A DNA stretch of 64,000 nucleotides from Streptomyces katrae. Lineage in GTDB: Bacteria; Actinomycetota; Actinomycetes; Streptomycetales; Streptomycetaceae. Position numbers and translations under genes: made by a program. The stretch covers positions 248,001 through 312,000 of the forward strand of contig NZ_JNZY01000001.1 of the NCBI RefSeq assembly GCF_000717655.1, written 5' to 3'. This document shows positions 8,361 to 15,697 of the stretch, one piece after another; position 1 is the stretch's first letter, and each line of letters starts with the position of its first letter. The notes under the pieces are model-generated. The model did no database searches and was not told the origin of the DNA. It worked only from the letters and a program-made list of their open reading frames with translations.

Positions 8361-9488
8361 GTGAGCACCCCGCCCCCGCCCTACTGGCCCGCTCCGCCCC
8401 CGCAGCCGGCGTACCGGGAGCCCGCCCTCAACGGTTTCGCGCTCGCGTCGCTGCTGGTCGGGCTGTTGTGCGTGCCGCCGCTCGGGGTCGTCTTCGGGAT
8501 CGTGGCGCTCGTCCAGATCGCGCGGAAGGGGGAGCGGGGCAGAGCGCTCGCGATCACGGGTCTGGTGGTGTCGCTCGTGATGACCGCCGCCGTCGTCTTC
8601 GCGGCGGACCGGGTGGCGGAGCGGCTGTTCGACCGGCTGGACACGCTCGAGCGATTCGAGGGCGTCGAGGGCGAGTTGACCGCCGTGGACGACATGCGCG
8701 CGGGCGACTGCTTCAACGTCCCCGGCGGCGACCTGCTCGACGAGAGCCCGCTGATCTACCGGATCGCCTGCACCGAGGTGCACGAGGGCGAGGTCACCTC
8801 CTCGACCCGGTTCGACGACGAGGTGTTCCCGGGCGGGCCCGAGCTGAAGAAGACCGCGACGGACGCGTGCTGGAAGGCGCAGGACGCGTACGCGATGGAC
8901 ACGTGGGCGCTGCCCCCGTACGCGGAGATGTTCTACTTCGCGCCCTCGCGCGAAGGGTGGAGCGGCGGCGACCGGCGGCTGCTCTGCGTCATCGGCACGG
9001 CGGAGCGGGAGCACCGCGGCAGCCTGCGCAAGGACGCCGGGACGCTGAAGCCGGAGCAGGTGGCCTTCCTGCACGTGATGAACGAGGCCGACCTGGCGCT
9101 GGGGGGCGGGCCGGAGGAGGAGATCGACGAGGCGCTGCCGCAGTACCGGGAGTGGGCCCGCGCGGTCGACCGGGCGCTGGCCGCGGAGGCGGGGCTGCTG
9201 GACGGGGTGAAGGCCCGGCCCGAGCTGGCCGGGCCGGTGCGGGCGCAGCTCAAGGAGGTGGAGGCGGCGCGGGCCGCGTGGCAGCGGGCGGCGAAGGCGA
9301 CGAAGCCGGCGGAGTTCCAGGACGCGTGGGACGCGGCCTCGGGTGCGCTGTCCGTGGACACGGAGAAGGCGCTCCGCGGGGCGTACGGGCTGTCGACCCG
9401 GGTGCCGGACTGGCTCGTGCGGCGGCCGGGCGACTCGGAGGGTGAAGTGGACGGCGACTCGGACGGGCCCCCTTCGGCCGCAGTGTGA
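8361..9488 (+). CDS. DUF4190 domain-containing membrane protein
   Basis: A 375-residue protein with a Pro-rich N-terminus (STPPPPYWPAPPPQP), then two transmembrane helices separated by a short basic loop (QIARKGERGRA) over about residues 22-85. This is the DUF4190 hairpin seen in many actinobacterial membrane proteins. The extracytoplasmic part contains a septum-formation-like segment (DDMRAGDCFNVPGG...YRIACTEVHEGEV) with paired cysteines, followed by a charged helical C-terminal region. GTG 8361 is chosen because the Pro-rich start is typical of the family. Function unknown; it stands alone between two terminator-like regions. Confidence 0.82.
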   Translation: MSTPPPPYWPAPPPQPAYREPALNGFALASLLVGLLCVPPLGVVFGIVALVQIARKGERGRALAITGLVVSLVMTAAVVFAADRVAERLFDRLDTLERFEGVEGELTAVDDMRAGDCFNVPGGDLLDESPLIYRIACTEVHEGEVTSSTRFDDEVFPGGPELKKTATDACWKAQDAYAMDTWALPPYAEMFYFAPSREGWSGGDRRLLCVIGTAEREHRGSLRKDAGTLKPEQVAFLHVMNEADLALGGGPEEEIDEALPQYREWARAVDRALAAEAGLLDGVKARPELAGPVRAQLKEVEAARAAWQRAAKATKPAEFQDAWDAASGALSVDTEKALRGAYGLSTRVPDWLVRRPGDSEGEVDGDSDGPPSAAV

Positions 9489-9500
9489 GGAGCTGTCGAG

Positions 9501-9599
9501 GGTAGCGTGTGGTAACGCGCGGTAACGGGTTTCAGTGACCTGGCTTCATCACTTCGGGTGAAACTCTGGCCCTTGCTTGCGGTCTACAACCGTCGGTTG
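9501..9599. promoter_or_regulatory. Triple 10-bp repeat and inverted repeat upstream of the GntR gene
   Basis: Three head-to-tail 10-bp units, GGTAGCGTGT, GGTAACGCGC and GGTAACGGGT, occupy 9501-9530 with exactly one helical turn between them. A short inverted repeat, CAACC-GTC-GGTTG, lies at 9587-9599, 40 bases before the GntR start. GntR/UTRA regulators often control their own promoters, so these are candidate operator elements. No clear -35/-10 pair was identified. Confidence 0.45.
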
Positions 9600-9638
9600 C
9601 CAGGGTGTAGCTGTCTGTCAACCTGATGGGAGTGGCCA

Positions 9639-10391
9639 GTGACTTTCGGTGAGCAGCCGGCCTATCTGCGCGTCGCCGGGGATCTGCGACGGAAGATCGT
9701 CGATGGGTCCCTGCCCCCGCACGCGCGGCTCCCCTCGCAGGCCCGGATCCGCGAGGAGTACGGGGTCTCCGACACCGTGGCGCTGGAGGCGCGCAAGGTC
9801 CTCATGGCGGAGGGGCTGGTCGAGGGCCGGTCCGGGTCGGGTACGTACGTACGGGAGCAGCCCGTGCCGAGGCGGGTCGCCCGCTCTGGATACCGCACGG
9901 GCGGGACGTCGACGCCGTTCCGGCAGGAGCAGGCGGAAGCCGGCGCCCGGGGCACCTGGGAGTCCAGCAGCGAGCAGGCGGCGGCGCCGGCGGAGATCGC
10001 CGAGCGGCTCGGCATCGAGCCGGGCGGGCGGGTGATGCGGACGCGGTACGTGTTCCGCGACGCGGGGGAGGCGATGATGCTGTCGACCTCCTGGGAGCCG
10101 CTCGCGGTCACGGGCCGGACACCGGTGATGCTGCCGGAGGAGGGGCCGCTCGGGGGCATGGGGGTCGTCGACCGGATGGCCGCGATCGACGTCGTCGTGG
10201 ACAACGTGGTGGAGGAGGTCGGGGCGCGGCCCGGCCTGGCCGAGGAGATCATGCTGCTGGGCGGGGTGCCGGGCCATGTGGTCCTGGTGATCGGCCGTAC
10301 GTACTTCGCGTCCGGACTGGCGGTCGAGACGGCCGACGTGGTGGTCCCGGCGGACCGCTACCGCCTGTCGTACCACCTGCCGGTCCGGTGA
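9639..10391 (+). CDS. GntR-family (HutC/UTRA) transcriptional regulator
   Basis: A 250-residue regulator. The N-terminal winged helix-turn-helix (about residues 5-75: AYLRVAGDLRRKI ... LPSQARIREEYGVS ... GLVEGRSGSGTYV) is typical GntR. The C-terminal half (about 95-245) is a UTRA-type effector domain containing GGRVMRTRYVFRDAGE. The start is GTG 9639. No metabolic gene adjoins it, so the effector and regulon are unknown. Repeats in the upstream region suggest autoregulation. A hairpin terminator follows directly. Confidence 0.9.
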   Translation: MTFGEQPAYLRVAGDLRRKIVDGSLPPHARLPSQARIREEYGVSDTVALEARKVLMAEGLVEGRSGSGTYVREQPVPRRVARSGYRTGGTSTPFRQEQAEAGARGTWESSSEQAAAPAEIAERLGIEPGGRVMRTRYVFRDAGEAMMLSTSWEPLAVTGRTPVMLPEEGPLGGMGVVDRMAAIDVVVDNVVEEVGARPGLAEEIMLLGGVPGHVVLVIGRTYFASGLAVETADVVVPADRYRLSYHLPVR

Positions 10392-10398
10392 GCGGCGC

Positions 10399-10452
10399 TC
10401 CCCGGGGGCCACGGCCCCGGGGAACCGCCCACGGGTGACGGGGTGTCACCCG
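10399..10452 (+). terminator. Double hairpin after the GntR gene
   Basis: The first hairpin (10399-10423) pairs TCCCCGGGGGCC with GGCCCCGGGGA, with one unpaired C. The second (10432-10452) pairs CGGGTGAC with GTCACCCG across a five-base loop. Both lie just past the stop of the regulator. Confidence 0.6.
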
Positions 10453-10785
10453 GCGGATTTCGGCGCGATGGTGATCGCTCCCGTCGCCCCGGTCCTCGCC
10501 CTTCTCCGGGCCGTCCGGCGTCCGGGCCGCGGCCTGCTGTGCTTCGCCGCCTTCGTCGCGGCAGGACTCGCCCTCGTTCCGCGCCCGTTGAGCGCGTGGA
10601 GTGTCCTGTGGTGCGCCGGTTCTGAACCGGCGCACACGGCCCGCTCGTACGCGTGGCCGGATGCGTACGCCTGCGAGGTACCTCTTCGTGAAAAACCGTA
10701 TCCGCTCCGTAAAGGTCGGGCGTAAGCTCGGGCATATGCGCAATGCGGTTTCCTGGGCAGGTACATCGGCGGAGGGTGAAACGCG
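10453..10785. other. Long intergenic stretch with a 25-bp near-perfect palindrome
   Basis: I see no gene here that I can support; open frames on both strands lack a family signature. The main feature is the palindrome at 10611-10635: GTGCGCCGGTTC, a single T, then its exact reverse complement. It is too symmetric for chance and could be a terminator stem without loop, an operator or a recombination-type site. The last 100 bases are locally less GC-rich and probably hold the promoter of the SPOR-like gene. Confidence 0.5.
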
Positions 10786-10971
10786 ATGAACGACAGCGGT
10801 GCCCTGCTCCCATGGCTGGTCATACGTCAGGACGACAACGGCAACCGCTACCGGGTGGGCCGGTACTCCACCCGGGCCGAGGCCCAGACGGTCGTCGACA
10901 GCCTCGAAGACGGGGGCCACAAGCAGCTGTACTGGGTCGAGCGGATCGGTCAGACCGCCACGACGAACTGA
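10786..10971 (+). CDS. Small SPOR-domain-like protein
   Basis: A 61-residue protein (MNDSGALLPWLVIRQDDNGN...). The core (WLVIRQDDNGNRYRVGRYSTRAEAQ ending near WVERI, shown here as motif ends only) resembles a short SPOR-type fold. Small proteins of this kind are widely annotated in Streptomyces as SPOR domain-containing. True SPOR domains bind denuded glycan strands, but this one has no signal peptide or anchor, so a cytoplasmic role is equally possible. A GGAGGGTGAAACG ribosome-binding region precedes the ATG. The NUDIX gene follows after 30 bases. Confidence 0.75.
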   Translation: MNDSGALLPWLVIRQDDNGNRYRVGRYSTRAEAQTVVDSLEDGGHKQLYWVERIGQTATTN

Positions 10972-11001
10972 GCGTCCCTGTGTTGACATAGGCTCCGCCC
11001 C

Positions 11002-11433
11002 ATGACGGTACGAGTGGTCGTGGGCGGAGCCCTTTGTCATGAGGGCCGCCTGCTGGCCGCCCGCCGCAGCGCACCCCCGGAGCTGGCCGGACGCTGGGAG
11101 CTGCCGGGCGGGAAGGCCGAGCAGGGCGAGTCCGTGCCCGAGGCGCTCGTACGCGAACTGCGCGAGGAGCTCGGCGTGGAGGCCGAGCCGCTGGAGCGGA
11201 TCCCGGGGGAGTGGCCGCTCAGGCCCGGGCTCGTCCTGCACGTGTGGACCGCACGGCTGCTGTCCGGCGAACCCGCACCGCTGGAGGACCACGACGAGCT
11301 GCGCTGGCTCGGACCCGAGGAGCTCGACTCGGTGGACTGGCTCGAGCAGGACCGGCCGGCGGTCGCCGAGGCCGGACGCCGTCTGCGCGCCGAGCGCGAC
11401 GAGCAGCACGCCAGGTCGCACGGGGGTGCGTGA
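11002..11433 (+). CDS. NUDIX hydrolase (MutT-like)
   Basis: A 143-residue NUDIX protein. The NUDIX box is complete: GGKAEQGES at about residues 36-44, then RELREELGV, matching Gx5Ex7REUxEExGU. The total length and early box position match MutT-type pyrophosphohydrolases that clean 8-oxo-dGTP or other nucleoside triphosphates from the nucleotide pool. The start is ATG 11002, 30 bases after the SPOR-like gene. Substrate specificity cannot be read from the sequence. Confidence 0.9.
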   Translation: MTVRVVVGGALCHEGRLLAARRSAPPELAGRWELPGGKAEQGESVPEALVRELREELGVEAEPLERIPGEWPLRPGLVLHVWTARLLSGEPAPLEDHDELRWLGPEELDSVDWLEQDRPAVAEAGRRLRAERDEQHARSHGGA

Positions 11434-11581
11434 CGCGCGGGCGCTGGGCCGTCTGCGCCACAGTGCGCCGGTGCGTGAAGGATCGGGTGGTACGACGCCC
11501 CGAATATCGGGTATGTCGCTATTAGTCCCTATCGTGTACTGCCCCTCGTGGCTCTGTCCCTGATGAATCGGACTGGGGTCG

Positions 11582-12025
11582 ATGCCGGCCCGGGAAGTGA
11601 TCGGCGTGATCGACACAGACGGTGAATGCGCCGAGTGGGCCTTCCCCGCCGAACCCGGAGTCGTACGCACCGCCCGGCACGCCGTGCGCGGCACGCTCGG
11701 ATCCTGGGGCCTGGACTCCGTCGGCGACGTCACCGTCCTGCTGGTCAGCGAGCTGGTCACCAATTCACTGAGGTACGCCTCCGGTCCCATCGGCGTCCGG
11801 CTGGTGCGGCGCAATCCGGCCAGTGGAAGTGTGACGGGGGGCGCCGCCCTGCTGGTGGAGGTTTCCGATCCGCTTCCGGATCCGCCCCGTGAACGGGTCG
11901 CGAAGCCGGACGACGAGGGGGGCCGGGGTCTTCACCTGGTGGCCGCCTCCGCGCAGCGCTGGGGGACGCGGCACGGGAAATCGGGCAAGACCGTGTGGTT
12001 CGAGTTGGCACTTCCTGGTGAGTAA
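11582..12025 (+). CDS. RsbW/SpoIIAB-like ATP-binding protein
   Basis: A 147-residue GHKL (HATPase_c) protein. The N box (SELVTNSLRYASGP) and the G1 region (DDEGGRGLHLVAASAQRWG) are clear. Proteins of this size in Streptomyces act as anti-sigma factor kinases or as partners of SpoIIE phosphatases. The next gene encodes a multidomain phosphatase whose C-terminal domain is closely similar (DEGGRGLQLV), which suggests shared ancestry and possibly a shared partner-switching pathway. No cognate anti-anti-sigma (STAS) gene is visible nearby. Confidence 0.88.
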   Translation: MPAREVIGVIDTDGECAEWAFPAEPGVVRTARHAVRGTLGSWGLDSVGDVTVLLVSELVTNSLRYASGPIGVRLVRRNPASGSVTGGAALLVEVSDPLPDPPRERVAKPDDEGGRGLHLVAASAQRWGTRHGKSGKTVWFELALPGE

Positions 12026-12174
12026 CAAGGTGAAGGATGGCCGACGATCACAGGACATGGCTCGAAATAGTCGGGACCTTTTTGTGATCGTGAACGCCGT
12101 GCCGTGCGGGGCCGTGGTGCTGAATACTTCGGTCATGGCCGGTCCGGTTGCGGTGAGCTGGAGGGGACGGTCGC

Positions 12175-14796
12175 GTGAGCGAGATACCTGCGCAGGCACA
12201 TCAGGCCCGTGTGCCCGGGGAGACATGGCACGACTCCCTGTGGCACAGCAGCCCGCCTGGCTCGATATATGACTACATAAAGGTCGCGTCCTTCTCCATC
12301 GGACCCGACGGGCTCATCGACCAGTGGAGCCTGCGCGCCGAGGAGCTGTTCGGGCTGACCGCCGCACAGGCCGTGGGCCGGGACCCGGTGGACGCCTTCA
12401 TGCCGCCGGAGCTGCGCGCCGGCGGGCACCGCAGGGTGGCCGAGATCCTCGACGGCAAGGAATGGACCGGCCTCGTCCCCTTCCGGATCCCCGGCGGGAA
12501 CGGCGCGCACGGCGTGGCCGAGATCTATGTGATGCCCACCCAGACCGAGACCGCAGAGCGGGCCGCGCTGTGCGTCGTGGTCGACGTACGTGCGCTGCGC
12601 CGGATCGAATCCGACCTCGCCGCCTCGCAGGCCATATTCGGCCAATCTCCTTTCGGCTTCCTGCTCTTCGGCACGGACCTCACCGTGCAGCGCGCCAACC
12701 GCCGTTTCGCGACCGTCTTCGGCGGCGCCGTCGAGGAACACCGCGGCCGCACCGTCCACGACTACCTCCCGCCCCAGGAGGCCGACCGGATGGCCGAGGC
12801 CCTGCGGCGGGTCCTGGAGACCGGCGACTCCGTCACCGACCTCCGGATCACCGGCGCCGCCCCCGGCAGCCGGGAGCACCGCCACTGGTCCATCAACCTC
12901 TACCGCGTCCACGGCGGCACCGGCCGCCCCATCGGCGTCGCGGGGCTCGGCACCGACGTCACCCGCCGCCACCTCGCCGCCCGCGAGGCCGCCGGGGTCC
13001 GGCGCAACCTCGCCCTGCTCAACGAGGCCGGGCACCGCATCGGGAACTCCCTCGACCTCGAGACCACCGCCCGCGAACTCCTGGACGTGACCGTCCCGGG
13101 CTTCTGCGACCTCGCCGCCGTCGACCTCTACCAGGGGCTGCTGCTCGGCGACGACGACCGGCCGGCCCGCCCGCAGGGTCCCGGCGTGCCCTCACTGCCG
13201 CCCGGGCTGGGCCCCGGCCGGGCGCCCTCCGCGCCCCTGCGGCGCGTCGCCTTCGCCTCGGCCGTGTCGGACGCCCCGCTGTCCGGCCCGGGCGCGCTGG
13301 TCTCCGTAGGGGAGATCCACCGCTACCCGGCGGCCTCGCCGGGCGCCCTCGCCCTGCGCACCGCGCGGCCGCGGCTGATCGAGGGCGGCGGAGCGGACGA
13401 CCTCGTGCAGTCCACGCTCGTCGTACCGATGGTCGCGCACGACACCGTCGTCGGGCTCGCCCAGTTCTCCCGTACGAAGGGCAGCGAGCCCTTCGGGGAA
13501 CGGGACCGGGCGGTGGCCGTGGAGCTCGCCGCCCGCGCCGCCGTCTGCATCGACAACGCCCGCCTCTACCGGCGCGAGCACGAGCGGGCCCTGATACTGC
13601 AGCGCAGCCTGCTGCCGCCCGGGGACCCCGAGGCGGCCGGCCTGGACATCGCCTGCCGGTACCTGCCGGGGAACGCGGCCACCGAGGTCGGCGGGGACTG
13701 GTTCGACGTCATCGAGCTGCCCGGGCACCGCACGGCGCTGGTCGTCGGCGACGTCATGGGCCGCGGGCTGCGGGCGGCCGTCGCGATGGGCGAACTGCGC
13801 ACCGCCGTACGGACCCTGGCGCTGCTGGACCTGGAACCGGCGGAGGTGCTGACGGCGCTGGACGAGATCGCCCGCGGGCTCGGCGCGCCCGGCGGCTCCC
13901 AGCAGGCCTCCCGGGCGGCCCTGCACTCGCGGGACGCGGACCGCTCCGAGGTGTACCTCGCGACCTGCGTGTACGCCGTCTACGACCCGGTGACCCGGCG
14001 CTGCACCATCGCCAACGCCGGCCACATGCCGCCCGTACTGGTGGAACCGGCGGAGCCGGGCGCCCCGCCGCGGCCCGCACTGCTGCTGGAGGTACCGCCC
14101 GGGATGCCGCTGGGAGTGGGCGGAGAGCCGTTCGAGGAGGTCGAGGTGGACCTCCCGGAGGGGGCCCTGCTCGCGCTGTACACGGACGGGCTGGTGGAAT
14201 CGCGGGACCACCCGCTCGAAGAAGGGCTGCGGGGGCTGCGCGACGCACTGTCCGACCCGGTGCGGCCGCTGGAGGACGTGTGCGACCACGTGCTGAACAC
14301 GCTGGACACGCGGCACGGTGAGGACGACATCGCGCTGCTGATGGCGCGGGTGCAGGGGCTGCCGGTGGAAGCGGTGGGGGACTGGCAGCTGCCGCGCGAG
14401 GCGCGGTCGGTGGGCCGGGCGCGGGAGCTGGCGCGGGGAAAGCTGCCGGCATGGGGTCTGGAGGGGCTGCTGGACACCACCGAGCTGCTGGTGAGCGAGC
14501 TCGTGACGAACGCCCTGCGGTACGGGGAGGGCGAGATCCGGCTGCGGCTGCTGCTGGACCGGACGCTGGTGTGCGAGGTCTGGGACGGCAACCTGGTCCA
14601 GCCGCGGCGGCGGCGGGCGCGCGACACGGACGAGGGCGGGCGGGGGCTGCAGCTGGTCGGCATGCTGTCGGCGGGCTGGGGCACGCGCCGCACCCACCGG
14701 GGGAAGACGGTCTGGTTCGAGCTCCCGCTCCCGGGCGCGGCGGCCGAGGCCGTCTCGGAACTCTCGGCGGAGCAGCTGCTGAGCATGTACGGCTGA
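12175..14796 (+). CDS. PAS-PAS-GAF-SpoIIE phosphatase-HATPase fusion protein
   Basis: An 873-residue sensor phosphatase. The approximate order is two PAS domains (25-135 and 145-265), a GAF domain (285-465), a PP2C/SpoIIE Ser/Thr phosphatase (475-715) and a C-terminal RsbW-like ATPase (735-860). Metal-binding segments of the phosphatase are visible (GGDWFDVI, VVGDVMGRG and TDGLVE). The ATPase carries SELVTNALRYGEG and DEGGRGLQLV. The protein therefore combines opposing phosphatase and kinase modules of a partner-switching system. GTG 12175 follows GGAGGGG. Its input signal and STAS partner are not encoded in this window. Confidence 0.93.
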   Translation: MSEIPAQAHQARVPGETWHDSLWHSSPPGSIYDYIKVASFSIGPDGLIDQWSLRAEELFGLTAAQAVGRDPVDAFMPPELRAGGHRRVAEILDGKEWTGLVPFRIPGGNGAHGVAEIYVMPTQTETAERAALCVVVDVRALRRIESDLAASQAIFGQSPFGFLLFGTDLTVQRANRRFATVFGGAVEEHRGRTVHDYLPPQEADRMAEALRRVLETGDSVTDLRITGAAPGSREHRHWSINLYRVHGGTGRPIGVAGLGTDVTRRHLAAREAAGVRRNLALLNEAGHRIGNSLDLETTARELLDVTVPGFCDLAAVDLYQGLLLGDDDRPARPQGPGVPSLPPGLGPGRAPSAPLRRVAFASAVSDAPLSGPGALVSVGEIHRYPAASPGALALRTARPRLIEGGGADDLVQSTLVVPMVAHDTVVGLAQFSRTKGSEPFGERDRAVAVELAARAAVCIDNARLYRREHERALILQRSLLPPGDPEAAGLDIACRYLPGNAATEVGGDWFDVIELPGHRTALVVGDVMGRGLRAAVAMGELRTAVRTLALLDLEPAEVLTALDEIARGLGAPGGSQQASRAALHSRDADRSEVYLATCVYAVYDPVTRRCTIANAGHMPPVLVEPAEPGAPPRPALLLEVPPGMPLGVGGEPFEEVEVDLPEGALLALYTDGLVESRDHPLEEGLRGLRDALSDPVRPLEDVCDHVLNTLDTRHGEDDIALLMARVQGLPVEAVGDWQLPREARSVGRARELARGKLPAWGLEGLLDTTELLVSELVTNALRYGEGEIRLRLLLDRTLVCEVWDGNLVQPRRRRARDTDEGGRGLQLVGMLSAGWGTRRTHRGKTVWFELPLPGAAAEAVSELSAEQLLSMYG

Positions 14797-14870
14797 ACCC
14801 CGGCGAACGGGTCCCGCAGCGCGGAGCCGCTCCCCGCCCCGCCCCTCCCCGAAACCGGGGCTCTGCCCGT

Positions 14871-14899
14871 GGGGCACCTCCCAGCGGTGGCTGGGGGAG
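14871..14899 (+). repeat. Dispersed intergenic hairpin repeat, copy 1
   Basis: A 29-base element beginning GGGGCACCTCCCAGC and ending GCTGGGGGAG forms a CTCCCAGC/GCTGGGGGAG hairpin. A near-identical copy in inverse orientation occurs at 63827-63855. It lies between the phosphatase and the convergent pspA gene and may also act as a terminator. From memory, similar short elements are common between Streptomyces genes. Confidence 0.65.
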
Positions 14900-14948
14900 A
14901 AACGGTGAAAGGGCGGGGCGGTTGAGAAAGCCCGCGCAGCGGAACCCG

Positions 14949-15665
14949 TTAGGCGGCCCGGGACTTCAACGCCGCCAGGCGGGCCTCGATCTCCGATGCC
15001 TTGTCGAGGTCGTCAAGGGCCTCGAACTGGGCGTCCAGGGAGGACGCCGCCAGTTCCTGCCGGCCCAAGGCCCTGGCCTCCTCCCGGCGGACCTTGTCCT
15101 CGAAGCGGGCGATGTCGCTCGTCGGGTCCATGACGTCGATGCTCTTCACCGCGTCCAGCATGGTGTTCTGCGCCTGCGCGGTCCTGGCCCGGGCCACCAG
15201 CTCGTCCCGCTTGGCCGTCAGCTCGGTCAGCTTGTTCTTCATCGCGTCCAGCCCGGACTTGAGCTTCTCCACGACCTCCGTCTGCGCGGCGATCGCCGGC
15301 TCCGCCGTCCTCGCCTCCTTCTCCGACCGGAGCTGGCGGCCGAGGGCCACCTTCGCCAGGTTGTCGAACCGGTCCGCATCCGCCGCCGAACCCGACGCCC
15401 GCAGTTCGTCCGCCCTCCGGCTCGCGGCGAACGCCTTGCCGCCCCATTCCGAGGCCGCCTCCACGTCCTCCTTGTGGTCCGCCTCCAGCAGCCGCAGATT
15501 GCCGATCGTCGTGGCGACCGCCTGCTCCGCCTCCGAGATGTTGTCCGTGTAGTCGCGGATCAGCTGGTCCAGCATCCTCTGCGGGTCCTCCGCCTGGTCC
15601 AGCAGCGCGTTGATGTTCGCCTTCGCGAGCTGGGTGACGCGGCCGAGGACGGTCTGCTTGCTCAT
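14949..15665 (-). CDS. pspA: PspA/IM30 (Vipp1) family membrane-stress protein
   Basis: A 238-residue, almost fully helical protein of the PspA/IM30 family. It begins with the amphipathic helix and the ALLDQAEDPQRMLDQLIRDY segment typical of the family. Long coiled-coil heptads cover about residues 25-225. PspA proteins assemble on the inner face of the membrane and preserve the proton-motive force during envelope damage. The gene follows the TPM-domain gene by 32 bases on the same strand, so the two probably form one envelope-maintenance operon. Confidence 0.93.
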   Translation of the reverse strand: MSKQTVLGRVTQLAKANINALLDQAEDPQRMLDQLIRDYTDNISEAEQAVATTIGNLRLLEADHKEDVEAASEWGGKAFAASRRADELRASGSAADADRFDNLAKVALGRQLRSEKEARTAEPAIAAQTEVVEKLKSGLDAMKNKLTELTAKRDELVARARTAQAQNTMLDAVKSIDVMDPTSDIARFEDKVRREEARALGRQELAASSLDAQFEALDDLDKASEIEARLAALKSRAA

Positions 15666-15697
15666 CGGTGACCTTTCACGGAGTGAGGGAGAGTGGG

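Noticed and set aside
10435..10725. A 96-codon plus-strand frame and overlapping minus-strand frames in the gap after the GntR gene.
   Set aside because: No recognisable domain or good ribosome-binding site, and the frames run through a long palindrome.
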